Part shown: piece by piece, positions 50,920 to 59,575 of the stretch
How positions within the stretch are numbered: position 1 is the stretch's first letter
How the letters are laid out: each line of letters opens with the position of its first letter
Assembly (NCBI RefSeq): GCF_039541235.1
Contig: NZ_BAABFV010000001.1
Span: forward strand, 682,001-746,000
Length of the DNA: 64,000 bases
Source: Kangiella marina
GTDB taxonomy: Bacteria > Pseudomonadota > Gammaproteobacteria > Enterobacterales > Kangiellaceae
Reading direction: 5' to 3'
The notes under the pieces: generated by a model
Databases searched by the model: none
What the model was told of the DNA's origin: nothing
The model's input: only the letters and a program-made list of their open reading frames with translations
Made by a program: the position numbers and the translations under genes

Positions 50920-52833
50920 TTACTGTTTAACCTCTATAGAGTTTCTAAAGTGTTGGATGAGGTTGGCAGTATCTGCCTGCACATTTAGACTCTTAGCTGT
51001 TTGCTTAAGTTGTGTCATTGTGGCTTCATCCATCGATGAGACATCAGGGTAATTAACCTCTTTTAACTCAATCACAGCATAGTCGCCATTAAATAGCGGC
51101 TTAACTTGCAACTGAGAGTCTTCGCCTTCTGGAGCCGTCATTTGATACACCGCCGAGACCAAAGCAAAATCCATACCAGAATCACGACGCTTCAACGCAT
51201 CATTTTCTTGCCACTCTAGGCCTTGCTCAGCAATCATAGCACCCGCTGACTCACCACTTTCGACTGCTTCTAACACCTTGTTTGCAAAAGATTCTGCATT
51301 TTTTGCAGCTTTCTCTTGGGTTAAAGTCGCCACAATTTGTGGCTTCACTTCTTCAAAAGGCTTCACTTTTTCAGCTTGATAATCTTTAGCGGTGACGTAT
51401 ACGATATCCTTACTGCTAAGGACGATTTTATCGCTGACTTGCTCAGAGTCGATAATTTTTGCAGTAAATGCTTGCTCCACCAACGCTGGCTCAGCAGCGA
51501 TGCCTGTGCCATTGTCACGGCTAAACATACCCGTTTCCTGCACTTCCAGCCCTACCTGCTCTGCAAAGGTATCGATGTTGTCGCCATACTCAAATAAAAC
51601 TTCTGCAAGCTTTGATTCTTTGGTATAGAACTCATCGTCCGCAGCTTCTTTCGCTAGACTCTGGACAATCTCATCGCGCATGTCTGATAGTGGTGTTTTT
51701 TCAGCTTCACGACGGTCCAATAACTTAATAATGTGGAAACCAAAGTCCGTTTCAACAACTTCTGTGACGTCACCTTTGTTCTCTAAAGCCAGCGCAGCTT
51801 TCTCAAATTCAGGAGCCCAACCCGTTCCGGCTGAATTTTCACTTTGTTCAACAGCGTCAACCCAGTCCAGTTGACCACCATCTTCGCCACTGAAAGTATC
51901 GCTTGAGTGCTCTTTTGCTAGCTCAGCGAAATCTGCACCACTATTGATTTGCTGTAATAACTCTTCCGCTTTAGCTTGTGCATCATCGACAGAGTTATCA
52001 ATCAATATGTGAGCCACTTGAATCTCTGCCGGATCACTTAACAGCGACGACTGCTGCTCATAATACGCCTGAATGTCTTCTTCAGTGACATCTGCTTTTT
52101 TAGCTTCTACGAGCGCATCGGCAGACAAACGCACGTATTTAAGATTAATTTGCTCAGGCTGCATGAATCGACTTTTATTTTTGTTGTAATAATCTTCCAA
52201 CTCATTGTCTTCAAAAGTCACGCTCTCAGAGAAGCTAGCCACTGGCACTTTCAGCACACGAACGTTACGCGTCTGCTCTTGCAAGCGGTAAAGGGTTTCG
52301 ATCTCGTTATTCAAAGCAAAGCCGCTAGAATTCATTGCATTTTGAAGCTGCTCAGCTGCAATACGCTCTTGCGCGTACTCATTCAAGTAGTCTTCTGACC
52401 AGCCGTTAGCACGTAAAAATTCTCGAGCTTGAAATGATGAATACTCACCGTTTGACTGAAATGGTTCAAAAGTTCGTATCCATTTTTTGACCTGCTCATC
52501 AGAAGCTGTCATGCCGGCATTAGCGATACCCGCATCGACCACTTCTTGGCTGATAAGCTGCTGTGCGATGGATTGGCGCAATTGTTCGCGGCTGGCTTCT
52601 GTCGGGTAGCGCTTTTCGAATTCCGCACCATCACGTTGACGCATATTGTCAATACGGCGCTGAACAGCTTGCCCGCTAATTGATACGCCTTCAACTTCTG
52701 CAATCTTCTCCGGATCACCACCAAACATATTAGCGCCGAAATAGCCCGCTCCAATGAAAAACACAATAATGATGAACATCAACGCCTTCATTATTGGGCT
52801 TTGCATGCTCTGCTGAATTTTTTCCAACATCAT
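50920..52833 (-). CDS. ppiD: Periplasmic folding chaperone PpiD (peptidyl-prolyl isomerase family)
   Basis: A 637-residue inner-membrane-anchored chaperone. A single N-terminal TM (SPIMKALMFIIIVFFIGAGYFGANMFGG) is followed by a SurA_N-like chaperone domain (residues 40-190). A parvulin domain follows at about residues 265-360 (IQVAHILI, INSGADFAELAKEHSSDTFSGEDGGQLDWV, VVETDFGFHIIKLLDRRE), and then a long helical C-terminal part. PpiD works at the Sec translocon on emerging outer membrane proteins. Its position after hupB and two tRNA genes is conserved in gammaproteobacteria. Confidence 0.95.
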   Translation of the reverse strand: MMLEKIQQSMQSPIMKALMFIIIVFFIGAGYFGANMFGGDPEKIAEVEGVSISGQAVQRRIDNMRQRDGAEFEKRYPTEASREQLRQSIAQQLISQEVVDAGIANAGMTASDEQVKKWIRTFEPFQSNGEYSSFQAREFLRANGWSEDYLNEYAQERIAAEQLQNAMNSSGFALNNEIETLYRLQEQTRNVRVLKVPVASFSESVTFEDNELEDYYNKNKSRFMQPEQINLKYVRLSADALVEAKKADVTEEDIQAYYEQQSSLLSDPAEIQVAHILIDNSVDDAQAKAEELLQQINSGADFAELAKEHSSDTFSGEDGGQLDWVDAVEQSENSAGTGWAPEFEKAALALENKGDVTEVVETDFGFHIIKLLDRREAEKTPLSDMRDEIVQSLAKEAADDEFYTKESKLAEVLFEYGDNIDTFAEQVGLEVQETGMFSRDNGTGIAAEPALVEQAFTAKIIDSEQVSDKIVLSSKDIVYVTAKDYQAEKVKPFEEVKPQIVATLTQEKAAKNAESFANKVLEAVESGESAGAMIAEQGLEWQENDALKRRDSGMDFALVSAVYQMTAPEGEDSQLQVKPLFNGDYAVIELKEVNYPDVSSMDEATMTQLKQTAKSLNVQADTANLIQHFRNSIEVKQ

Positions 52834-52908
52834 GGCTGAAATTACCTTTGGTTTATCTTTTCTATGACTTTTAAACTGACTCTATAACCAGTTTCGTACC
52901 CTAGTTAT

Positions 52909-52931
52909 AAAAAACGCGCCATTAAGGCGCG
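52909..52931 (-). terminator. Terminator after tRNA-Asp
   Basis: On the minus strand CGCGCC-TTAAT-GGCGCG is followed by TTTTTTAT, 11 nt after the tRNA-Asp 3' end. It ends the hupB/tRNA transcript ahead of ppiD. Confidence 0.88.
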
Positions 52932-52941
52932 CTCAAAATAA

Positions 52942-53018
52942 TGGCGGAGCGGACGGGACTCGAACCCGCGACCCCCGGCGTGACAGGCCGGTATTCTAAC
53001 CAGCTGAACTACCGCTCC
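52942..53018 (-). tRNA. tRNA-Asp (GTC)
   Basis: A 77-nt cloverleaf including encoded CCA. Acceptor stem GGAGCGG/CCGCTCC, anticodon loop CCTGTCACG with anticodon GTC, T loop GTTCGAGTC. It is the second of a tRNA-Val/tRNA-Asp pair downstream of hupB. Confidence 0.97.
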
Positions 53019-53033
53019 GAATTTTTGAGTCCT

Positions 53034-53062
53034 CACTACAAGCGTTCAACAAACTTGTAGTG
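53034..53062 (-). other. Hairpin between tRNA-Val and tRNA-Asp
   Basis: Perfect 9-bp arms CACTACAAG and CTTGTAGTG with an 11-nt loop and no T-tract. It is probably a processing signal for the dicistronic tRNA precursor rather than a terminator. Confidence 0.5.
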
Positions 53063-53069
53063 AAAGACT

Positions 53070-53146
53070 TGGTGGGTGGTACTGGGCTCGAACCAGTGAC
53101 CCTCGCCTTGTAAGGGCGATGCTCTCCCAACTGAGCTAACCACCCA
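53070..53146 (-). tRNA. tRNA-Val (TAC)
   Basis: A 77-nt cloverleaf including encoded CCA. Acceptor stem TGGGTGG/CCACCCA, anticodon TAC in CCTTACAAG, T loop GTTCGAGCC. It lies 12 nt after hupB on the same strand. Confidence 0.97.
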
Positions 53147-53158
53147 CAAAAAACGGCG

Positions 53159-53431
53159 CTAGTTTACCGCGTCTTTAAGCGCTTTACCAGCTTTAAAGCC
53201 AGGAACTTTTGCGGCTTTAATTTGGATAGTTTCACCAGTCTTAGGATTACGGCCTTGACGTGCTGCGCGCTCTTTTACAGAGAACGTACCGAAACCAACT
53301 AAAGAAACTCCTTCACCTTTTTGAAGAGAATCTGTTACTGCGTCAAGCATTGAGTCTAGTGCACGACCTGCTGCTGCTTTAGAAATATCTGCGCCTGCTG
53401 CGATAGCATCAATTAATTCTGATTTATTCAC
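53159..53431 (-). CDS. hupB: DNA-binding protein HU-beta
   Basis: A 90-residue HU protein beginning [29 protein letters not shown]. The family signature [45 protein letters not shown] supplies the beta-arm that embraces DNA. It is a nucleoid protein that bends and constrains DNA. It sits directly downstream of lon, as in E. coli, with 168 AT-rich bases between for its own promoter. Confidence 0.96.
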   Translation of the reverse strand: MNKSELIDAIAAGADISKAAAGRALDSMLDAVTDSLQKGEGVSLVGFGTFSVKERAARQGRNPKTGETIQIKAAKVPGFKAGKALKDAVN

Positions 53432-53599
53432 TCACTTTCCCCTTTAATTTTTAGAAAATCTGTGATTAAAAAATATACTGCGTTTCTTAGAGTTTTTATG
53501 CATAACTCAAGGTGCTCTGTTATATCAACTGACTGTTAAAACTGTCAAGATAATTTAGAGCAATATGGCTAAAAGTCTCTAAAAATCAGCATTTCCCGC

Positions 53600-56002
53600 T
53601 TAATGTGGTTGAATTTTGTTCGCTTCATCCTTTCCGGAAGAAGTAGATTTAGGGTCAGATTCAACCGGCTTACTGATGGGCTCAGGAAGTCTCTCAAGTG
53701 CAATATCAATCACTTCATCGATCCATTTCACCGCAACAACTTTTAGATCTTGTTTGATATTTTTTGGAATATCTTCAAGATTTCGTTCGTTCTCTTTCGG
53801 AATAATCACCGTTTTAATACCACCTCGGTGCGCCGCTAACAGCTTCTCTTTTAAGCCGCCAATCGGTAACACTTCGCCCCGCAGCGTAATTTCGCCTGTC
53901 ATGGCGACGTCTTTCCTAACAGGGATATCGGTAAGGCAAGAAATTAACGCCGTACACATGCCAATACCGGCGCTTGGGCCGTCTTTTGGCGTGGCGCCTT
54001 CTGGAACGTGGATATGTAAGTCTTTGGTTTCGTAGAAGTCAGGTTGTATGCCTAAGGCTAGGCATCGACTTCTGACGACCGTCATGGCCGCTTGAATCGA
54101 CTCCTTCATGACATCACCCAGTTGTCCCGTAAAGACAGGCTTACCTTTACCGTTCACCACAACCGACTCAATGGTAAGTAACTCACCACCAACCGAAGTC
54201 CAAGCCAAACCTGTAACCTGGCCAACCTTGTTGCTTTCGCCGGCACGGCCATAATCATGGCGCTGTACCCCAAGGTATTTGTCAATGTTATCTTCCGTAA
54301 CCTTGATGGTCTTTTGCGCTTTTTTGGCTAACAGCTGCTCTTTGACCGTTTTACGGCACACTTTCGAGATCTCACGCTCTAAGTTACGAACGCCCGACTC
54401 TCGCGTGTAATAGCGAATAATGCTACGAATAGCACTCTCAGCAAGGTCCAGCTCATTTTTCTTAAGGCCGGCATTTTTAATCTGTTTTGGCAGCAAGTAA
54501 CGCTTCGCAATTTCAACCTTTTCGTCTTCGGTATAACCCGGGATACGGATCACTTCCATCCGATCAAGCAACGGTGCAGGAATGTTCATCGAGTTAGAGG
54601 TCGCAATAAACATGACTTCAGACAAATCATAATCCACTTCAAGATAGTGATCGCTAAAGGTATGATTTTGCTCAGGATCTAATACTTCTAGCAATGCTGA
54701 AGACGGATCGCCACGCATATCCATCGCCATCTTGTCGATTTCGTCCAACAAGAATAACGGGTTTTTGACGCCGACTTTACTCATGCGCTGCATCAACTTA
54801 CCAGGCATAGCGCCGATATAAGTACGACGGTGACCACGGATTTCAGCTTCATCACGCACGCCGCCAAGCGCCATACGTGTGTATTTACGACCGGTAGCGC
54901 GTGCAATAGATTGACCCAATGATGTTTTACCCACCCCTGGCGGGCCAACCAAACACAACACTGGTCCTTTTAGCTTTTTAACACGTTGCTGTACTGCTAA
55001 GTACTCTAGGATACGGTCTTTAATCTTCTCTAAACCATAGTGATCTTCATCCAAGACATCCTCGGCTTTGACTAAGTCGTGCTTTACGCGACTGCGCTTT
55101 TTCCAAGGAACGCCCAATAACCAATCAATATAGCCTCGAACCACTGTTGCCTCAGCAGACATCGGCGACATCATTTTTAATTTTTTCAACTCGGCCTCAG
55201 CTTTCTCCTTGGCCTCTTTAGTCATTCCAGCTTCTTCAATCTTTTTCGCTAACTCTTCATGTTCAGAAGCAGTCTCTTCTCCATCGCCTAGCTCTTTTTG
55301 AATCGCTTTGATTTGCTCATTCAAATAATACTCGCGCTGGTTTTTTTCCATCTGGTTCTTTACACGACCACGAATTCGCTTCTCGACTTCCAGCAAATCC
55401 ATCTCGCTTTCCATCTTGCTCATTAGATGCTCAAGACGCTCAACCACAGACTCCATCTGCAGGATTTCCTGTTTGTCCTCAATATTCAATGACATATGAG
55501 CAGCGATGCTGTCCGCTAAACGACTCGGGTTCTCGATTCCCGCAAGCGTGGTCAAAATCTCACTCGGAATCTTCTTGTTCAGTTTGACGTATTTATCAAA
55601 GCTGTTCAGTGCAGCTCGAGCCAAAGCATCTTCTTGATCTTCTTCACCAGACTGGTTTTCAACAAAACTAACCTCTGAGATGAACATCGGGTCAGTTTGT
55701 ACATAATTAACGACCTTCGCTCGCTGCACGCCTTCGACCAAAACCTTGACGTTACCGTCTGGTAATTTGAGCATTTGTAAGATGGTTGCGACACAACCGT
55801 AATCATAAACTTGGTCTGTATCTGGCATGTCTTCAGTGGCTTCTTTTTGCGCCACTAACATGACCTGCTTGTCGCCATTGGTTGCTTCTTCCAAAGCCTG
55901 AATCGACTTATCACGACCAACAAACAATGGGATAACCATGTGTGGGAACACCACCACATCACGCAGTGGCAATAATGGAAGTTGTTTCGTTTCTAATGGC
56001 AT
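53600..56002 (-). CDS. lon: ATP-dependent protease Lon
   Basis: An 800-residue LonA. The N-terminal substrate domain starts LPLLPLRDVVVFPHMVIPLFVGR. A coiled coil (residues 190-250) precedes the AAA+ module with Walker A GPPGVGKTSLGQS, Walker B LFLLDEIDKM and sensor region DRMEVIRIPGYTEDEK. The protease domain has the catalytic Ser in PKDGPSAGIGM and the Lys in IGGLKEKLLAA. It removes misfolded and regulatory proteins in the cytosol. It lies 76 nt after clpX; a hairpin separates the two. Confidence 0.97.
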   Translation of the reverse strand: MPLETKQLPLLPLRDVVVFPHMVIPLFVGRDKSIQALEEATNGDKQVMLVAQKEATEDMPDTDQVYDYGCVATILQMLKLPDGNVKVLVEGVQRAKVVNYVQTDPMFISEVSFVENQSGEEDQEDALARAALNSFDKYVKLNKKIPSEILTTLAGIENPSRLADSIAAHMSLNIEDKQEILQMESVVERLEHLMSKMESEMDLLEVEKRIRGRVKNQMEKNQREYYLNEQIKAIQKELGDGEETASEHEELAKKIEEAGMTKEAKEKAEAELKKLKMMSPMSAEATVVRGYIDWLLGVPWKKRSRVKHDLVKAEDVLDEDHYGLEKIKDRILEYLAVQQRVKKLKGPVLCLVGPPGVGKTSLGQSIARATGRKYTRMALGGVRDEAEIRGHRRTYIGAMPGKLMQRMSKVGVKNPLFLLDEIDKMAMDMRGDPSSALLEVLDPEQNHTFSDHYLEVDYDLSEVMFIATSNSMNIPAPLLDRMEVIRIPGYTEDEKVEIAKRYLLPKQIKNAGLKKNELDLAESAIRSIIRYYTRESGVRNLEREISKVCRKTVKEQLLAKKAQKTIKVTEDNIDKYLGVQRHDYGRAGESNKVGQVTGLAWTSVGGELLTIESVVVNGKGKPVFTGQLGDVMKESIQAAMTVVRSRCLALGIQPDFYETKDLHIHVPEGATPKDGPSAGIGMCTALISCLTDIPVRKDVAMTGEITLRGEVLPIGGLKEKLLAAHRGGIKTVIIPKENERNLEDIPKNIKQDLKVVAVKWIDEVIDIALERLPEPISKPVESDPKSTSSGKDEANKIQPH

Positions 56003-56042
56003 GAATTCACTTTTCCTGGGATTTTATGAATCAGTGGGATCA

Positions 56043-56067
56043 GGCTACGCCATCAAGCAGCGTAGCC
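56043..56067 (-). other. Hairpin between clpX and lon
   Basis: GGCTACGC and GCGTAGCC (56043-56050/56060-56067) form a perfect 8-bp stem with a 9-nt loop, starting 12 nt after the clpX stop. No T-tract follows, so it is more likely an mRNA processing or stability element than a terminator. Confidence 0.5.
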
Positions 56068-56078
56068 AATCGTATTTA

Positions 56079-57347
56079 TTACTCAGATGCAGCTTTTGAT
56101 TGGTTATCGTAAATCAATAAAGGCTCAGCTTCGCCTTTAACCACCGCACCATCAATACACACTTTGCTTACCCCTTCTAACGAAGGTAAGTCGTACATGG
56201 TATCGAGTAAGATTTCTTCAAGTATCGAACGCAAACCACGAGCACCGGTTTTGCGGGCCATGGCTTTGTGCGCGACTGCGGTTAAAGCGTCTTTGCGGAA
56301 CTCTAACTCCACATTTTCCAGCGAGAACAGCTTGCTGTATTGTTTGGTGAGCGCATTCTTAGGTTCCGTTAAAATACGAACCAGTGCGGTTTCATCAAGC
56401 TCTTTTAACGTGGTCAAAATCGGTAAACGTCCGATAAACTCAGGGATTAAACCAAACTTCACCAAGTCATCAGGCTCAACCTTCTGAAGCATTTCTCCAA
56501 CTTTTACGCTGTCGTTCACTTCTTTGACATCAGCGCCAAACCCAATGCCGCCCTTTTCCGTACGCTCTTGGATAACTTTCTCCAGTCCAGCAAAAGCACC
56601 ACCACAGACAAACAGAATGCTGCCAGTGTTAACCTGCAGGAACTCTTGCTGCGGGTGTTTACGCCCACCTTGAGGTGGAACCGATGCCACAGTACCTTCG
56701 ATCAGCTTCAATAATGCCTGCTGAACACCCTCGCCGGACACGTCACGTGTGATTGAAGGGTTGTCTGACTTACGAGAAATCTTATCGATTTCATCGATAT
56801 AGACAATACCGCGCTCGGCTTTCTCGACGTCATAGTCGCATTTTTGAAGCAGCTTCTGGATAATATTTTCAACGTCTTCACCGACATAACCCGCTTCCGT
56901 TAAGGTGGTTGCGTCAGCCATAGTGAAAGGCACATCCAACATCCGCGCCAACGTTTCAGCTAATAATGTTTTACCGCTACCTGTCGGACCGATCAGCAAG
57001 ATGTTACTTTTACCTAACTCAACGTCCTGATGCTCGCTTGAATGCGGCTCATGTTCCAATCGTTTATAGTGGTTATAAACCGCCACCGAGAGGACTTTTT
57101 TGGCATCTTCTTGCCCAATTACGTATTGCTCTAAAAAGTCGGCAATTTCTCTTGGCTTTGGTAGTTTTTCCTTTGCTTCTTTTGAAGCAATGTCTTGAAT
57201 CTCTTCAATGATGATGTCATTGCATAAATCCACGCATTCATTACAAATAAACACGCGTGGTCCTGCAATCAGCTTCTTAACTTCGTGCTGACTTTTGCCA
57301 CAAAAAGAACAATAAAGTGTTTTATCATCGGAGTTTTCGTTACTCAT
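56079..57347 (-). CDS. clpX: ATP-dependent Clp protease ATP-binding subunit ClpX
   Basis: A 422-residue AAA+ unfoldase. The N-terminal zinc-binding domain has [15 protein letters not shown] and [10 protein letters not shown] (four Cys). The ATPase core has Walker [16 protein letters not shown], Walker [12 protein letters not shown], pore loop segment GYVGEDVEN and the ClpP-binding IGF loop region (GGIGFGADV). It delivers substrates to ClpP. Unusually it is not next to clpP: two unrelated genes lie between. A near-perfect sigma32 promoter lies upstream. Confidence 0.96.
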   Translation of the reverse strand: MSNENSDDKTLYCSFCGKSQHEVKKLIAGPRVFICNECVDLCNDIIIEEIQDIASKEAKEKLPKPREIADFLEQYVIGQEDAKKVLSVAVYNHYKRLEHEPHSSEHQDVELGKSNILLIGPTGSGKTLLAETLARMLDVPFTMADATTLTEAGYVGEDVENIIQKLLQKCDYDVEKAERGIVYIDEIDKISRKSDNPSITRDVSGEGVQQALLKLIEGTVASVPPQGGRKHPQQEFLQVNTGSILFVCGGAFAGLEKVIQERTEKGGIGFGADVKEVNDSVKVGEMLQKVEPDDLVKFGLIPEFIGRLPILTTLKELDETALVRILTEPKNALTKQYSKLFSLENVELEFRKDALTAVAHKAMARKTGARGLRSILEEILLDTMYDLPSLEGVSKVCIDGAVVKGEAEPLLIYDNQSKAASE

Positions 57348-57442
57348 CTTCTACCTCAAGCAGGCGCCTTATTTGGCAAGGCGGGGCTTTAGTTATGCTT
57401 TTAAACACTGAGTCGTGTAAAGCCAGTTCTCTCTAAATGAAG
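57348..57442 (-). other. clpX leader
   Basis: Between the predicted sigma32 start (about 57436) and the clpX ATG the leader carries a CGCCTT/AAGGCG dyad near 57376-57395 and a GAGGT ribosome site. Nothing else is seen in this AT-rich stretch. Confidence 0.4.
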
Positions 57443-57470
57443 AAATGAGGCTGATTGTTGATTTTTCAAG
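57443..57470 (-). promoter_or_regulatory. Predicted heat-shock (sigma32) promoter of clpX
   Basis: On the minus strand a perfect -35 CTTGAAA (57464-57470), a 13-bp spacer and a -10 CCTCATTT (57443-57450) match the sigma32 consensus CTTGAAA-N11-16-CCCCATNT with one mismatch. It would start transcription about 90 nt before clpX, giving clpX its own heat-shock control apart from clpP. Confidence 0.7.
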
Positions 57471-57658
57471 TATAAAAGGCGCTTTGCTTTGCTTGCATAC
57501 TGACAAAATCAGCTTCCCATAGCATAACAGTACCAAATATCTCAAACTAACAAAAGCAAAAAGCCTCGCAATCCCATAACAGCTCTAAACTTAACCAATT
57601 ATCCTAGATTATTGCTCAAGCTATTTTGAGGTGCATGTCACTCACGATTTATCGCCTG

Positions 57659-57667
57659 TGGTATACT
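57659..57667 (+). promoter_or_regulatory. Extended -10 promoter of the phosphatase/kinase-like gene
   Basis: TGGTATACT is an extended -10 element (TGnTATACT, one mismatch to TATAAT). The -35 region is weak, as usual for extended -10 promoters. Transcription would start near 57674, which supports the ATG at 57698 and excludes the earlier in-frame starts at 57626 and 57635. Confidence 0.5.
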
Positions 57668-57697
57668 CAAAATAAGGTTTCCATCTTAATACAGCCC

Positions 57698-59575
57698 ATG
57701 AAACTTCTAAAAGCTTACACTCTCTCATCTTTCCTGTTATTTGCTGGATTATTACTTCCTTGGACCAGTTCAGCGGAGCGAACGGTCGCGATTACAGACG
57801 TTCATGGCGCTTATCAAGATCTACTTAAGGTCCTTCAGCAAAGCGAAGTCATTGACCATAAGCTGCACTGGACGGGATCCACCGATTCGCTGGTGATTAT
57901 TGGCGACAATTTAGATCGAGGGCCTGAATCACGAAAAGTCTTAGATTTATGGATTCGGCTTGAAAAAGAAGCTGAAAAGGCTGGCGGTGAAGTCATTGCA
58001 TTACTCGGCAATCATGAAGCAATGAACATTATGCCCGACCTCCGTTATGTGGCCGATGAGGAGTTTGCGGCCTTCATTCCCGAAGAATCTCAGTCTTACC
58101 GCCAAAAGATTTACCAAGACTACCTAGACTACAGTGGCAAAGATGATAACCGCGACAGCAAAAAGGCGTTCTTAACAATGTACCCTCCAGGCTATTTTGG
58201 CCTAGTTGCTGCGTTTGCTCCAGATGGCTACTATGGCCGCTGGCTCTTGAGTAAAGATGTCCTTCGAACCGTAAACGGTCGACTTTATGTTCATGGCGGC
58301 ATTTCACCTCAATTGCTAGCGTTGGAACTTAATGAACATGAGATCAACCAACGTTTTCGCCACGACTTAAAACAATATGCCACTTTATACCACGAGCTCA
58401 TTGACGCTGGCTTATTTAAACATTACTTCGATAAAGGCGAACGTAAGCAAGTAGCTCAATTACTGCTTGATAACAAAATCAAATCCCGAGCCCTTAACCG
58501 CAGAGCGGTACGCGCCAAGGCGAAAGACTTTCTCCAAGTATCTGACTCATTGATGCTAACCACCTTTGGTCCAATTTGGTATCGTGGCAATATTTATTGC
58601 CATATATACTCGGAGCAAGAGACTCTAGACAAAGCGCTAGCGCACTTTTCGGCAAAGCAAATCTTGGTTGGCCACACGCCAGACGATAGTCGCATGGTAC
58701 GCTCTCGATTTGATAACAAACTGATCCTGTTGGACACAGGAATGCTGCGCACTCACTATAATGGGCATCCCAGTGCTGTAGTCATCGAGGATGACGAACT
58801 GAACGTTGTTAATATTGATAATAAAAACGCTACTGCACCTTTACCGGACCCCGTTCGCAAGCCTCTCTACCCGAATGGTTATAGTGACGCCTATTTAGCT
58901 GACTTTTTTGCCCAAGCATCCGTGGTCAAAGAAAAAAACTTAGATAGTTTTTACAGCAAACCGTTAAAACTCACTTTTGAGTACGGTGGTAAGACTCATA
59001 ACGCTATTTTTAAATATTTCGATAGCGACCCCAAAATGCAAGACAAAAAGTGGCACCGTCGTCTAGGTAATGTGTCCGACCGATATATTTATGATTTAGC
59101 CGCTTACAAGCTTGATCGCTTGCTCGGGCTTTATATGGTGCCTTACACCATGGAATATCAACACAATGATCAATCAGGAATTCTGCAGTACTGGGTCGAG
59201 GACTCTATTACTCGTACCGAGCTTATTGATAGTGGAGAATCGCTTTATAGCTTCTGTAGCACCCAGGATGTCGAAGATATTATGCACATTTTTGACTGGT
59301 TGATTTATAACGATGATCGAAATACTGGCAATCGTTTATACAGCAAAGATACGGGCTTTTTATGGTTGATTGATCATACTCGTGCATTTCGAGTAAAAAG
59401 CGAACTCCCAGAGTACACGCGCTCTATCCCAGGTTATTTATCTCCCAAATACAGAGACAAGCTAGCGTCACTGGATTCCGACACCCTAGAAAAAGTGCTT
59501 GGGCAGTATTTGCATAAAAGACAAATCCAGTCGCTCCTTATCAGACGAGATAAGCTCTTAGAGATAATGCGCTAA
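57698..59575 (+). CDS. Secreted PPP-family phosphatase fused to a PI3K/FAM20-like kinase domain
   Basis: A 625-residue protein with a signal peptide (residues 1-26, ending TSSA-ERTV). Residues 27-380 are a calcineurin-like/PPP phosphatase: DVHG (34-37), GDNLDRG (69-75), GNHE (104-107), VHGGISP and VGHTPDDS, all metal-binding motifs. Residues about 400-625 resemble an atypical kinase of the PI3/4K or FAM20/HipA type: AIFKYF (possible ATP Lys), DLAAYKLDRLLGL, DWLIYNDDRNTGN (catalytic loop, 533-545) and LWLIDHTRAF (metal Asp, 559). The whole protein should be periplasmic or exported. It lies between clpX and clpP, convergent with the NTT-like gene. Phosphatase fold is firm; the kinase-like part is my inference from motifs. 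Confidence 0.75.
   Translation: MKLLKAYTLSSFLLFAGLLLPWTSSAERTVAITDVHGAYQDLLKVLQQSEVIDHKLHWTGSTDSLVIIGDNLDRGPESRKVLDLWIRLEKEAEKAGGEVIALLGNHEAMNIMPDLRYVADEEFAAFIPEESQSYRQKIYQDYLDYSGKDDNRDSKKAFLTMYPPGYFGLVAAFAPDGYYGRWLLSKDVLRTVNGRLYVHGGISPQLLALELNEHEINQRFRHDLKQYATLYHELIDAGLFKHYFDKGERKQVAQLLLDNKIKSRALNRRAVRAKAKDFLQVSDSLMLTTFGPIWYRGNIYCHIYSEQETLDKALAHFSAKQILVGHTPDDSRMVRSRFDNKLILLDTGMLRTHYNGHPSAVVIEDDELNVVNIDNKNATAPLPDPVRKPLYPNGYSDAYLADFFAQASVVKEKNLDSFYSKPLKLTFEYGGKTHNAIFKYFDSDPKMQDKKWHRRLGNVSDRYIYDLAAYKLDRLLGLYMVPYTMEYQHNDQSGILQYWVEDSITRTELIDSGESLYSFCSTQDVEDIMHIFDWLIYNDDRNTGNRLYSKDTGFLWLIDHTRAFRVKSELPEYTRSIPGYLSPKYRDKLASLDSDTLEKVLGQYLHKRQIQSLLIRRDKLLEIMR

Noticed and set aside
56031..56057. Sigma32 promoter for lon (CTTGATG-N12-CCCACTGA)
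   Set aside because: The -35 is imperfect and the -10 matches only about half of CCCCATNT; much weaker than the clpX site.
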